Positions 41,827 to 52,386 of a DNA stretch of 64,000 nt are shown one piece after another. The notes below the pieces were generated by a model. It was given only the letters and a program-made list of their open reading frames with translations. It made no database searches and was not told the DNA's origin. The position numbers and the translations under genes were made by a program. Source of the DNA: AP-15 sp963737145 (GTDB lineage Bacteria > Pseudomonadota > Alphaproteobacteria > ATCC43930 > CGMCC-115725); NCBI GenBank assembly GCA_963737145.1, contig CAVTRO010000007.1, positions 868,001-932,000 of the forward strand, given 5' to 3'. Numbering within the stretch: position 1 is the stretch's first letter; the number at the start of each line of letters is the position of its first letter.

Positions 41827-42429
41827 CTATCGTCTCCCCCTTTTGCGGAGGAGTCTGACGATCGCCTTCAAACGCCGCAAGGTCAGGCCACGGCCCGCCC
41901 CGGTCGGCACCACAAAATCGGCGCGTTGGCGCTTCCGATGATCCTGCATCTGTTTGCGCAGAATGGCGTTCAGGCGAATCTCGGTCATCCCGGGCCGCCG
42001 CATGACGCGCTGCCGCTGCACGAGGGCGGGTGCCGAAACCACCAGCACATAATCGCAGCGGCGCTCGGCGCCCGTTTCAAACAGGAGGGGTATGTCGAGC
42101 ACGGCCAGGGGCACCCGCCGGGCACGTAATCGAGCAAGAAACCGCCTCTCCTCAGCCGCCACCATCGGGTGAAGAATTGCTTCAAGCCGCTTCAGCGCCG
42201 CGGGACAAGTGAACACGCGTTGCCCAAGCAACACTCGATCGATGCCGCCGGCATCGGTCTCGACGCCGGGAAACGCGGCAGAAACGGCCGGAACGGCAGC
42301 CCCGGACGGCGCCACCAGTCGGTGAACCGCCAGATCCGCATCAAACAGCGGCACTCCGAGGCGCCGCAGCATCGCCGCGGCGGTACTCTTTCCCATACCG
42401 ATCGAGCCGGTAAGACCGAGAACAATCAA
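41827..42429 (-). CDS. coaE: Dephospho-CoA kinase CoaE
   Basis: The last enzyme of CoA synthesis, phosphorylating the 3'-OH of dephospho-CoA. 200 residues with P-loop GLTGSIGMGKST at the N-terminus, LFDADLAVHRLV, LEAILHPMV and LDIPLLFETGAE. The TTG start at 42429 overlaps the aroE stop as TTGA, indicating coupling; an extended N-terminus would run into aroE and lacks similarity. Confidence 0.95.
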   Translation of the reverse strand: MIVLGLTGSIGMGKSTAAAMLRRLGVPLFDADLAVHRLVAPSGAAVPAVSAAFPGVETDAGGIDRVLLGQRVFTCPAALKRLEAILHPMVAAEERRFLARLRARRVPLAVLDIPLLFETGAERRCDYVLVVSAPALVQRQRVMRRPGMTEIRLNAILRKQMQDHRKRQRADFVVPTGAGRGLTLRRLKAIVRLLRKRGRR

Positions 42430-43283
42430 GGCCGCGCCAGGGTCGCGACGATCGCCGCTCGCAGCTCCGGCGTCACCCTCACCGGCGCGCCGAACCAAGC
42501 TTCAAATCCGGGTCGGCCCTGATGCAGCAACATGCCGAGGCCATCGACGGCGGGGTTTCCCCGCCGACGGGCAGCGCTGAGCAGATCGGTTTCGAGCGGC
42601 ACGTATACGATATCGACGACCGGGGATGTGGGAGGCAACAGCAGTTCGAGAACAATAGGCGGTTCACCCGTCATGCCGAGGCTCGTCGTATTGACCAGCA
42701 GCCCGGCATCCCGCTGGAGATTGCTCACCTCGCTCCAGGGATGAACCGTGATCCAACTCGCCGATGTCTCGAGATCGCGCGCCACTATCTCGGCGCGCGC
42801 GAGCGTGCGGTTGACGATCCGGATCTCGGTTACCCCGGCATCGGTCAACGCCGCCACCACCGCCCTCGCCGATCCGCCTGCCCCGAGGATTACCGCTGGA
42901 CCCGCCGACGGCTGCCAATCGGGCACCGCTTCCCGGAGGCTTTCGCGAAACCCGAAAACGTCGGTGTTACGCCCTTCGAGAGTGCCGTCCGGCGCGACAA
43001 TAATCGTGTTAACCGCTCCAATGCGCCGCGTCGAGGGTTCGACCCGGTCAGCGATCTGAAGCGCCATCTGTTTGTGCGGTATCGTCAGATTGCAGCCGCG
43101 AAAGCCTAGGATCGGCAGCGCCCGCAGCGCCTGCTCAATGTGCTCGGGCCTCACCGGCAACGGGACATAGGCGCCATCGATCCCCGTGTCGTCCAGCCAA
43201 AAGCCATGCAGCAATGGTGATCGGGAATGAGCGACGGGCCAGCCCATGATGCCCGCCAGCCGGGTCGTCCCGGCGATTTTCAT
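42426..43283 (-). CDS. aroE: Shikimate dehydrogenase AroE
   Basis: An NADPH-dependent reduction of 3-dehydroshikimate in aromatic amino acid synthesis. 285 residues. MGWPVAHSRSPLLHGFWL is the shikimate-binding N-terminal signature, GCNLTIPHKQMAL carries the catalytic Lys, and GRNTDVFGFRESL the catalytic Asp. VILGAGGSARAVVAAL is the NADP loop and VDGLGMLLHQG the C-terminal motif. ATG 43283 is preferred over a TTG two codons earlier. Confidence 0.96.
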   Translation of the reverse strand: MKIAGTTRLAGIMGWPVAHSRSPLLHGFWLDDTGIDGAYVPLPVRPEHIEQALRALPILGFRGCNLTIPHKQMALQIADRVEPSTRRIGAVNTIIVAPDGTLEGRNTDVFGFRESLREAVPDWQPSAGPAVILGAGGSARAVVAALTDAGVTEIRIVNRTLARAEIVARDLETSASWITVHPWSEVSNLQRDAGLLVNTTSLGMTGEPPIVLELLLPPTSPVVDIVYVPLETDLLSAARRRGNPAVDGLGMLLHQGRPGFEAWFGAPVRVTPELRAAIVATLARP

Positions 43284-43333
43284 TGCCAATACCTCACGCC
43301 AAAGGTGCTCCTCGCACGAGAGGTTATTCCCGA

Positions 43334-43933
43334 TTACGCTGGAATCATGCCCTTGGTTCGCAAAAACCCGAGCACCTCCAGTAGCGGCAATCCAAGGATC
43401 GCGAAGTAATCGCCTTCGATATGTTCAAATAGCTGTACCCCTCTGCCCTCAAGCCGGTAAGCGCCAACAGATCCGAGAACGTGGGCCCCCTCGGCGTAAA
43501 CATAATGATCGAGAAAGGGGTCGGTGAAGTGCCGCATACTCAGCCGCGGGCTGCTCACGGCATGCCACAATCGCGATCCGTCCTGAACGGCGCAGACTGC
43601 CGTGACAAGCTCATGGGTGTGGCCGCGCAGAGCCCGAAGCTGGGTGCGGGCCTGCCCGAGATCCGCAGGCTTGTCGAACCATACCTCGCCGCAGACCAGA
43701 AGCTGGTCGACGCCAATGACAACAGCTCGACCACGGCGCGTTGCAACCTGGCGCGCCTTCGCCTCGGCAAGAGCAAGCGCGCAGCCGGCCGCATCGCGTC
43801 CCTCGGCCCGGCAGACCTGTTTGAGTAAACCTTCGTCAAGCTCGGCCGGTTCGATCCGGAAATCGACGCCGGCGGCGGCGAGCAGCTCGGCTCGTATGCT
43901 GCTCGCAGACGCCAGAACCAAATCCTCAGTCAT
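43334..43933 (-). CDS. maf: Maf-like nucleotide pyrophosphatase
   Basis: A 199-residue Maf/HAM1-fold protein, probably a nucleoside triphosphate pyrophosphatase for modified nucleotides or dTTP/UTP. LVLASASSIRAELLAAAGVDF is the Maf N-terminal signature. VVIGVDQLLVCG has the catalytic Asp region, GHTHELVTAVCAV and YRLEGRGVQLFEHIEGDYFAILGLPLLEVL are also conserved. It overlaps ppsR by 8 bases. Confidence 0.93.
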   Translation of the reverse strand: MTEDLVLASASSIRAELLAAAGVDFRIEPAELDEGLLKQVCRAEGRDAAGCALALAEAKARQVATRRGRAVVIGVDQLLVCGEVWFDKPADLGQARTQLRALRGHTHELVTAVCAVQDGSRLWHAVSSPRLSMRHFTDPFLDHYVYAEGAHVLGSVGAYRLEGRGVQLFEHIEGDYFAILGLPLLEVLGFLRTKGMIPA

Positions 43934-44744
43934 TCATGCCATGACGGCGGGCCAGCGACTTCATCACCGACGCCGCCGTCTCTTCGATCGAGCGGCGCGT
44001 CACATCGATTACCGGCCAATGCATTTGAGCAAAGATACGCCGTGCCTCACGCACCTCGGCTCGGACCGCCTCGAGGTCCGTATATTCGGTCGCACCGTCA
44101 TGGTGGAGCAGGTCCAGACGGTTACGGCGCAGCTGGATCAGCCGCTCGGGATCGTTGGTCAGCCCGACGATCAACGGGTGCTCGGCCGTCGTCAGCTCCG
44201 GCGGCAACGGCACTCTCGGTACATAGGGCACATTGGCCGCCTTGATGCCACGGTTGGCGAGATAGAGGCAAGTCGGCGTCTTAGAGGTGCGAGACACGCC
44301 GACGAGACAGACATCGGCATCGTTGAGACCCCAACTCGACTGGCCGTCATCATGGTTGAGGGCAAAGGTGATCGCGTCGATGCGGGCAAAATACTCACTG
44401 TCGAGCAGATGCTGTTTCCCCGGCACTCCACGGCTCTTGCGGTGGAGGTAGGAAGCAAGCGCGCCGATTACGGGATCGAGAACCGGAATGGCCGGCACCT
44501 GCAACCGGCGGCAGCCCTCCTGCAGCAATTGACGAAGCGTGTCGTTAACCATCGTGAACAGAACAACCCCGGGATTGGCTTCAACTCCAGCCACCACGCG
44601 GTCAATCTGGCTGCGAGTGCGCACCATGCTCCAGACATGCTCGACCGCCTGGGCATCATCGAATTGAACAAGGCAGGCCCGGGCCACCGAATGCACGGTT
44701 TCTCCAGTTGAATCGGAAACGAGGTGAAGATGAAACCGGGTCAC
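43926..44744 (-). CDS. ppsR: Pyruvate, phosphate dikinase/PEP synthetase regulatory protein (PSRP, RP001 homologue)
   Basis: A bifunctional ADP-dependent kinase/Pi-dependent pyrophosphorylase (DUF299) that switches PPDK or PEP synthase off and on. 272 residues. HLVSDSTGETVHSVARA at the N-terminus, YFARIDAITFALNHDDGQ, and the P-loop-like GVSRTSKTPTCLYLANRG are diagnostic. The start is GTG 44744. This is the alphaproteobacterial RP001 gene that flanks the replication origin opposite hemE in Rickettsia and Caulobacter, and here it holds exactly that position. Confidence 0.94.
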   Translation of the reverse strand: MTRFHLHLVSDSTGETVHSVARACLVQFDDAQAVEHVWSMVRTRSQIDRVVAGVEANPGVVLFTMVNDTLRQLLQEGCRRLQVPAIPVLDPVIGALASYLHRKSRGVPGKQHLLDSEYFARIDAITFALNHDDGQSSWGLNDADVCLVGVSRTSKTPTCLYLANRGIKAANVPYVPRVPLPPELTTAEHPLIVGLTNDPERLIQLRRNRLDLLHHDGATEYTDLEAVRAEVREARRIFAQMHWPVIDVTRRSIEETAASVMKSLARRHGMND

Positions 44745-45000
44745 GCCAACCTCGCCCGAATTATCCTACTCACGGTGTGAGTGATTATGACGCGAACGTG
44801 GGAAAACCCGGTTGACCGGCGCTCCATCTTCGGATTTTCCCCGGCTTTCCTCTATAAGTCCATCTCTTGTGCCACGGCGCAGTCGACTTTTCCCGGCCTG
44901 GGTAAATCGGGCATAGGCCAGATGTGCCGGAATGCTCATCCCCGGCTTTCGTTCCGACCACAGCACCAGCTTCTGCCATGGTGCAAAGTAAGCCACAATC

Positions 45001-45009
45001 TTATACACA
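45001..45009 (+). promoter_or_regulatory. DnaA box, perfect consensus
   Basis: TTATACACA matches the TTATNCACA DnaA consensus exactly and lies within the ppsR-hemE origin interval. Confidence 0.75.
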
Positions 45010-45075
45010 TCCGGCACGGTCGGCGTTCGAGTGCTCGCGGCCTCCGTACCGATCAGAGGACAATTTCAATCCTCG

Positions 45076-45084
45076 GTATCCACA
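45076..45084 (+). promoter_or_regulatory. DnaA box, one mismatch
   Basis: GTATCCACA differs from TTATCCACA only at the first base. It is in the same orientation as the perfect box, 67 bases from it, and lies in the A/T-richer part next to hemE. Confidence 0.6.
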
Positions 45085-45148
45085 CGGATCCTCTATCCAC
45101 TACCATTTTACCCATAGCTAATCGTGAAGGAAGGAGGGCAGCGCATCC

Positions 45149-46195
45149 ATGCAGACCGGGCCCGCAAAACCTCTGCTCCGCGCGTTGGGGGGCGAAGCGC
45201 TTTCGCCGCCACCGTGGTGGTTGATGCGGCAAGCCGGGCGCTACTTGCCTGAGTACCGAGAGGTGCGCGCTAGAGCACATGACTTTGTTGAGCTGTGCCT
45301 GACCCCGGAGCTGGCCGCCGAGCTGACATTGCAGCCGATCCGGAGATACGGCATGGATGGTGCCATCTTGTTCTCGGACATTCTGATGCTGCCCTGCGCT
45401 CTCGGGCAAAAGCTGGCCTTCCACGAGGGAGAAGGGCCAGTGCTGGAGCGCCTTGAGGATTCTGCTGGAGTTGCGAGGCTCGACCCCGGCAGCATTGCTT
45501 CGGCTCTCGATCCGATCTTTGAAACGGCTCGGCGGGTCAGAAGCGCGCTGGATGTTCGGACGTCACTCATCGGTTTTGCCGGGGCGCCCTGGACGGTATC
45601 GACCTATATGGTCGAAGGCGGCGGAAGCCGGGATTTCCGCCGGGTCAAGAGCTGGGCATATCGCGACCCTCAAGGGTTTGACGCCCTGATCGACTTGCTT
45701 GCCGAAGCCACGATCGAGTACCTGACCGGTCAGATCGAGGCTGGCGTAGAGGTCGTGCAGCTGTTCGACAGCTGGGCCGGAATTCTGCCCGAACCGGCTT
45801 TCGTGCGCTGGGTGATCGAGCCGACCCGGCGCATTGTCGCCGGATTGAAAGCTCGTTTCGCCAATTATCCGATCATCGGTTTTCCGCGCGGCACCGGTGT
45901 GCTGCATGAGCGCTATCTTCACGAGACCGGAGTTGACGGAATCGGCATTGATACGACGGTTCCGCCAGGCTATGCGCATCAAACCCTGCAGCCGCACGGG
46001 ACGGTTCAGGGCAATCTCGATCCTGTCCTACTGATCGTCGGAGGGGCGGCACTCGAAGAAGCTGTGCGAGAACTCCGCCAGAACCTCGGACGGGGACCTT
46101 ACATCTTCAATCTTGGTCACGGAGTGCTGCCGGAAACACCGCCGCAAAACGTGGAAGCGCTCGCTCGCCTCATGACCGAACCGATGGATGCCTGA
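45149..46195 (+). CDS. hemE: Uroporphyrinogen decarboxylase HemE
   Basis: Decarboxylates the four acetate groups of uroporphyrinogen III to give coproporphyrinogen III in heme synthesis. 348 residues. PPWWLMRQAGRYLPEYREVR is the substrate-binding signature, followed by RYGMDGAILFSDILMLP with the catalytic Asp. FAGAPWTVSTYMVEGGGSRDF and QLFDSWAGILP are also conserved. GGAGG lies 9-13 bases ahead of ATG 45149. It heads the hemE-hemH-hemJ-rho run leading away from the presumed origin; hemH starts within its last codons. Confidence 0.97.
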   Translation: MQTGPAKPLLRALGGEALSPPPWWLMRQAGRYLPEYREVRARAHDFVELCLTPELAAELTLQPIRRYGMDGAILFSDILMLPCALGQKLAFHEGEGPVLERLEDSAGVARLDPGSIASALDPIFETARRVRSALDVRTSLIGFAGAPWTVSTYMVEGGGSRDFRRVKSWAYRDPQGFDALIDLLAEATIEYLTGQIEAGVEVVQLFDSWAGILPEPAFVRWVIEPTRRIVAGLKARFANYPIIGFPRGTGVLHERYLHETGVDGIGIDTTVPPGYAHQTLQPHGTVQGNLDPVLLIVGGAALEEAVRELRQNLGRGPYIFNLGHGVLPETPPQNVEALARLMTEPMDA

Positions 46196-47214
46196 TGTGG
46201 CGCGTACTGCGGTCGTGCTGATGAACCTGGGAGGTCCTGATCGGTTGGAAGCGGTGCAGCCCTTTCTGTTCAACCTGTTCAGCGACCCTGCCATCCTACG
46301 TTTGCCCGCGCTTGTTCGATTGCCGCTGGCGCGTATCATTGCGTGGCGTCGAACTCGGCTAGCGCAGGAGATCTATCGTAGGCTCGATGGAGCGTCTCCG
46401 TTGCTCGCCAACACGCAGGCGCAGGCACGAGCGCTCGAAGCAGTTTTAGGGCCGCAGCACCGGTGTTTTGTCGCTATGCGATATTGGGACCCCACCAGTG
46501 AGCAGACCGTGCGAGAGGTCGCCGATTGGCAGGCGGACGAAGTGGTTTGCCTGCCGCTCTATCCGCAATTCTCGACGACGACTACGGCTTCGTCGCTCGC
46601 CGCTTGGCGGAGTTCGGCAATAGCGCGGGGAATTTACTGCCCGACGCGGGTTGTGTGTTGCTATCCGTGCAATTCGGGGTTTGTGCAAGTGATAGCCGGC
46701 CTGATCCGACCGGCGCTCGACGCGGCTGCCGATCACAAAAGACCGCCTCGCCTGCTGCTCACCGCCCACGGCTTGCCGAAAAGGATCGTCCAGGCCGGTG
46801 ACCCTTATCCGAACCAGGTCGAGAGAACCGCCGCGGCCGTGATTGCCGCGCTGAACCGGCCGGGTCTTGATTGGACGGTTTGCTATCAGAAGTCGCGTCG
46901 GACCGCTCGAATGGATCGGTCCGGCAACCGACGATGAGATTCGCCGGGCCGGTAGGGACAGGGTCGCCGTAGTCGTGGCGCCGATCTCCTTTGTTTCGGA
47001 GCATTCCGAGACCTTGGTCGAGCTCGACCTCGATTACCGCGATCTGGCGGTGGACTCGGGCGTGCCGGCCTATCATCGTGTTCCGACCGTCGGGACCGAG
47101 CCTAAATTCATCCGATCGCTCGCTGCGCTCGTCCGCCGGGCTTGCGCCGAGGATCGGATTGGGGGCTGTGCTTTCGATTTTGCTGGTTGCGCAATGCCCG
47201 GACTCGCCGCTTGA
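46188..47214 (+). pseudogene. hemH: Ferrochelatase HemH, single-base frameshift
   Basis: The N-terminal 230 residues are normal: VVLMNLGGPDRLEAVQPFL, LPLYPQFSTTT, LLLTAHGLPKRI (catalytic His) and GDPYPNQVERT, up to WTVCYQ. The remainder, SRVGPLEWIGPATDD, APISFVSEHSETLVELDLDY (catalytic Glu) and GTEPKFIRSLAALV, is in another frame because of one extra A near 46890. Corrected length is about 341 residues with all catalytic residues present. Since hemH is central to heme synthesis and the neighbours are intact, a sequencing error is the likeliest cause. It overlaps hemE and hemJ. Confidence 0.88.
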
Positions 47215-47660
47215 TCAAGTGGCTTTCCGAAGCTTATCCCTGGATCAAGTCACTCCATATCGTGAGCATGGTCGCGTGGATGGCCGGGCTGCTCTATTTG
47301 CCGCGCCTCTACGTCTATCACTCGATGGCGCCGGTCGAATCGGATGCCTCGGAGACCTTCAAGGTGATGGAACGCCGCCTGCTGCGCGGCATTATGACAC
47401 CCGCAATGCTTGCTACATGGGGTTTCGGGCTCTTGCTCACGGGGATGCCGGGGGTGGTCAATTGGCGAATGGGTTGGATTTGGATTAAACTTGCTCTCGT
47501 TGCGGGATTGACCATTTTTCATTTTGCGCTAACGCGCTGGCGCGGCAAGTTTTCGGCGGACCAAAATCGCCATTCGACGCGGTTTTTCCGCTTGGTCAAC
47601 GAGCTGCCCACCTTGGCGCTGATCGCGATCGTTATTCTCGTTGTGGTTAAGCCGTTCTAG
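47211..47660 (+). CDS. hemJ: Protoporphyrinogen IX oxidase HemJ
   Basis: A 149-residue integral membrane heme protein that oxidises protoporphyrinogen IX in bacteria lacking HemG/HemY. YPWIKSLHIVSMVAWMAGLLYLPRLYVYH has the conserved His near residue 15 and the first helix. FKVMERRLLRGIMTPAML, KLALVAGLTIFHFAL and the terminal membrane helix fit the four-helix family. TTG 47211 overlaps the hemH stop as TTGA. It forms a heme-synthesis group with hemE and hemH. Confidence 0.93.
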   Translation: MIKWLSEAYPWIKSLHIVSMVAWMAGLLYLPRLYVYHSMAPVESDASETFKVMERRLLRGIMTPAMLATWGFGLLLTGMPGVVNWRMGWIWIKLALVAGLTIFHFALTRWRGKFSADQNRHSTRFFRLVNELPTLALIAIVILVVVKPF

Positions 47661-47873
47661 CCTGGATTTCCGTTGCGTTCTCTGATGAGTAGAGATCTTG
47701 TAATTGTGTTCGGCCGGCTTATCTCAAGCGGATAAAGGGATTGCCGAGCCGCAATTGGTTCTTTCTGCTAGTCCCTGTCCATCCGCGCTTGAACCTAAGA
47801 CACTGCTCGAAGCGTTCTCTCAGCGGGAGTCCGCGTCGACAGGCGCCCCTGGTCCTCATCTTGACACGAACCC

Positions 47874-49130
47874 ATGAATCTCCAGGAATTGAAGCGTAAA
47901 ACCCCGGCAGAGCTCCTCGCTTTTGCCGAAGAGCTGGAAATCGAGAATGCGTCCTCGCTGCGCAAGCAGGACATGCTGTTCGCCATTCTCAAGCAGCTGG
48001 CCGAAAACGATGTGCCGATTTCCGGTGACGGCGTGCTCGAAGTACTTTCAGATGGCTTCGGGTTCCTTCGGTCTCCCGAGGCCAACTATCTGCCCGGACC
48101 GGACGATATTTATGTCAGCCCGAGCCAGGTCCGGCGTTTTGGCCTGCGGACCGGCGACACGGTCGAAGGACAGATCCGCTCACCGCGCGACGGCGAGCGC
48201 TATTTTGCGCTCCTCAAGGTGAATGCGATCAACTTCGACGAACCCGACCGCCTGCGGCAGCGCATCAACTTCGACAATCTGACGCCGCTCTATCCCGAGG
48301 AGAAGCTCGGGCTCGAATTCGACGATCCGACGCGCAAGGACCTGACCACACGGGTTATTGACCTGATCACGCCGCTCGGCAAAGGACAGCGGGCGTTAAT
48401 CGTGTCGCCCCCGCGCGCCGGCAAGACGGTGATGCTGCAGAACATCGCGCATGCGATCATGGCCAACCACCCGGAGGTCTACTTGATCGTGCTGCTGATC
48501 GACGAGCGGCCCGAGGAGGTGACCGACATGGCGCGCTCGGTGCGGGGCGAAGTCATCAGCTCGACTTTCGACGAGCCCGCGCAGCGCCACGTCCAGATCG
48601 CCGAGATGGTGATCGAGAAGGCAAAGCGGCTGGTCGAGCACAAGCGGGACGTCGTGATCCTGCTCGATTCGATCACCCGCCTCGCGCGCGCTTACAACAC
48701 CGTCGTTCCCTCTTCGGGCAAGGTGCTGACCGGCGGCGTCGACGCTAACGCGCTGCAGCGGCCGAAACGGTTTTTCGGCGCTGCTCGGAATATCGAGGAA
48801 GGCGGCTCATTGACGATCATCGCGACCGCGCTGATCGACACCGGCTCGCGTATGGACGAGGTGATTTTCGAAGAGTTTAAAGGCACCGGCAATTCGGAAA
48901 TCATCCTCGACCGCAAGGTTGCCGACAAGCGCACCTTCCCATCGATCGACATCACCAAATCCGGCACCCGCAAGGAGGAATTGCTGGTCGATCGCGGCGT
49001 CCTGTCGAAGATGTGGGTGCTGCGCCGCGTCTTGACGCCGATGGGCACCGTCGACGGCCTTGAGTTCCTGATCAACAAGCTCAAGGAATCGAAGAGCAAC
49101 GCCGAGTTCTTTGACGCGATGAATACTTAG
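47874..49130 (+). CDS. rho: Transcription termination factor Rho
   Basis: A 418-residue hexameric RNA helicase that ends transcription at Rho-dependent sites. The N-terminal helical domain (LQELKRKTPAELLAFAEEL) is followed by the cold-shock-like RNA-binding domain (DGFGFLRSPEANYLPGPDDIYVSPSQVRRFGLRTGD). The ATPase core has P-loop SPPRAGKTVML, Walker B VVILLDSITRLARAYN, and the Q/R loops (VLTGGVDANALQRPKRFFGAARN). The hemE-hemH-hemJ-rho order is an alphaproteobacterial hallmark. The 213-base gap before it should contain its own promoter. Confidence 0.97.
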   Translation: MNLQELKRKTPAELLAFAEELEIENASSLRKQDMLFAILKQLAENDVPISGDGVLEVLSDGFGFLRSPEANYLPGPDDIYVSPSQVRRFGLRTGDTVEGQIRSPRDGERYFALLKVNAINFDEPDRLRQRINFDNLTPLYPEEKLGLEFDDPTRKDLTTRVIDLITPLGKGQRALIVSPPRAGKTVMLQNIAHAIMANHPEVYLIVLLIDERPEEVTDMARSVRGEVISSTFDEPAQRHVQIAEMVIEKAKRLVEHKRDVVILLDSITRLARAYNTVVPSSGKVLTGGVDANALQRPKRFFGAARNIEEGGSLTIIATALIDTGSRMDEVIFEEFKGTGNSEIILDRKVADKRTFPSIDITKSGTRKEELLVDRGVLSKMWVLRRVLTPMGTVDGLEFLINKLKESKSNAEFFDAMNT

Positions 49131-49145
49131 GGCAAGACGGGGATT

Positions 49146-49212
49146 GAGATTGCTTCGTCGCGGCGCTTCTCGCAATGACGATGTGTAATTGCGAGCGCAG
49201 CGAAGCAATCTC
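49146..49212. repeat. Dispersed inverted repeat after rho
   Basis: Outer arms GAGATTGCTTCG (49146-49157) and CGAAGCAATCTC (49201-49212) are perfectly complementary. Inner arms CTCGCAAT (49169-49176) and ATTGCGAG (49188-49195) are also perfect. The outer arm recurs at 17906-17917. Located between convergent genes, it can also help end both transcripts. Confidence 0.75.
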
Positions 49213-49227
49213 GATCAGTGAGGCGCG

Positions 49228-50202
49228 CTAAACTGTCAGCACGGTTTGCCCTGTCGTTTTCCTGTCCTGCAGATCGCGATGCGCCCGAGCGGCTTCGCGC
49301 AGTGGATAGGTCTGGTTTACCGCGATCTTGACGGCTCCGCTCTTCACCACATCGAACAACTCCCCGGCAGCGGTCAGCAGATCTTGCCGGGTCGCCGTAT
49401 AGGTGTTCAACGTCGGCCGGGTCAGGAAGAGTGAGCCTTTGGCCGCGAGGATGCCGATATCGACTGGTCCGATTGCCCCGGAAGACTGGCCGAACGATAC
49501 CATCAGCCCGAGCGGAGCCAGGCAGTCCAGCGATTTGTAGAACGTGTCCTTGCCGACCGAGTCGTAAACGACCGGGAGCTTTTTGCCCTGGGTCAGATCG
49601 TTGACCTTCGCGACAAAATCCTCGTGCTTGTAGAGGATCGGGTGGTCGCAGCCATGATCTTTGGCGAGCGTTGCCTTCGCCTCATCGCCAACCGTGCCGA
49701 TAACGGTGGCGCCAAGGTGTTTGGCCCATTGGCAGACGATGAGGCCGACGCCGCCCGCCGCGGCGTGGATTAGGATCGCCTCGCCGCGCTTCACCGGATG
49801 GGTGCGGCGGACGAGGTACCAGGCGGTCATGCCCTTCAGCATCATTGCTGCCGCCTGCTGGTCGGTGATGCCGTCGGGCACCGGAACGAGCCGGTCGGCC
49901 GGCATTACCCGCTCGTCGGCGTAGGCCCCGAGCGGCCCGCCGGCATAGGCGACGCGATCACCCGGTTTCAGACCGCTGATGCCAGGTCCGACTTCCTCGA
50001 CGACCCCGGCGCCCTCGGAGCCGAGGCCGCTCGGCATCGGCATTTGGTAAAGGCCGCTGCGCTGATAGGTGTCGATGTAATTGAGCCCGACCGCGGTATG
50101 GCGCAACCGAACCTGACCTTGGCCCGGCTTGCCGACCTCGACCGTTTGCCAGGTCAGAACTTCCGGACCGCCCGGTTTCTCGAACCGAATTGCGTACGCC
50201 AT
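49228..50202 (-). CDS. Quinone oxidoreductase, zinc-free MDR family
   Basis: A 324-residue NADPH:quinone reductase of the QOR type. FEKPGGPEVLTWQTVEVG and VGLNYIDTYQRSGLYQMP mark the N-terminal catalytic domain, GSEGAGVVEEVGPGISGLKPGDRVAY the GroES-like fold, and HAAAGGVGLIVCQWAKHLGATVIGTV the nucleotide-binding AAGGVG loop. No structural-zinc cysteines are seen, as expected for this family. It lies 34 bases downstream of the DUF255 gene on the same strand. Physiological substrate unknown. Confidence 0.92.
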   Translation of the reverse strand: MAYAIRFEKPGGPEVLTWQTVEVGKPGQGQVRLRHTAVGLNYIDTYQRSGLYQMPMPSGLGSEGAGVVEEVGPGISGLKPGDRVAYAGGPLGAYADERVMPADRLVPVPDGITDQQAAAMMLKGMTAWYLVRRTHPVKRGEAILIHAAAGGVGLIVCQWAKHLGATVIGTVGDEAKATLAKDHGCDHPILYKHEDFVAKVNDLTQGKKLPVVYDSVGKDTFYKSLDCLAPLGLMVSFGQSSGAIGPVDIGILAAKGSLFLTRPTLNTYTATRQDLLTAAGELFDVVKSGAVKIAVNQTYPLREAARAHRDLQDRKTTGQTVLTV

Positions 50203-50236
50203 CGCCTTCCTCCAACTTCTTCGAAAGGGAAGAACG

Positions 50237-52264
<2,028 letters not shown>

Positions 52265-52386
52265 GTTCCCCGGTTCTCTCATAGCAGCGTTGCCGCAAGC
52301 GGCTCGACGCGTTAGGTTTCCTAGCCTACTCTCGAACGACGGCATGCGATATTCGCTCCGTCATCACACCGGCATGGAGAATTGGA

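Larger units (their letters stand above)
44745..45148. other. oriC: Probable chromosomal replication origin (oriC)
   Basis: A gene-free segment of about 400 bp between ppsR (RP001) and hemE, which diverge from it. The same interval is the origin in Caulobacter crescentus and Rickettsia prowazekii. It contains a perfect DnaA box TTATACACA (45001-45009), a one-mismatch box GTATCCACA (45076-45084) and a weaker CTATCCACT (45093-45101). Repeated TTTTCCC motifs occur near 44836 and 44888. The part next to hemE is visibly richer in A/T than its surroundings. Short open frames inside show no similarity. Synteny is the main argument. Confidence 0.78.

Noticed and set aside
44766..45017. 83-codon minus-strand frame in the ppsR-hemE gap
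   Set aside because: Lies in the presumed origin, no recognised domain, and starts within the DnaA box region; treated as chance.
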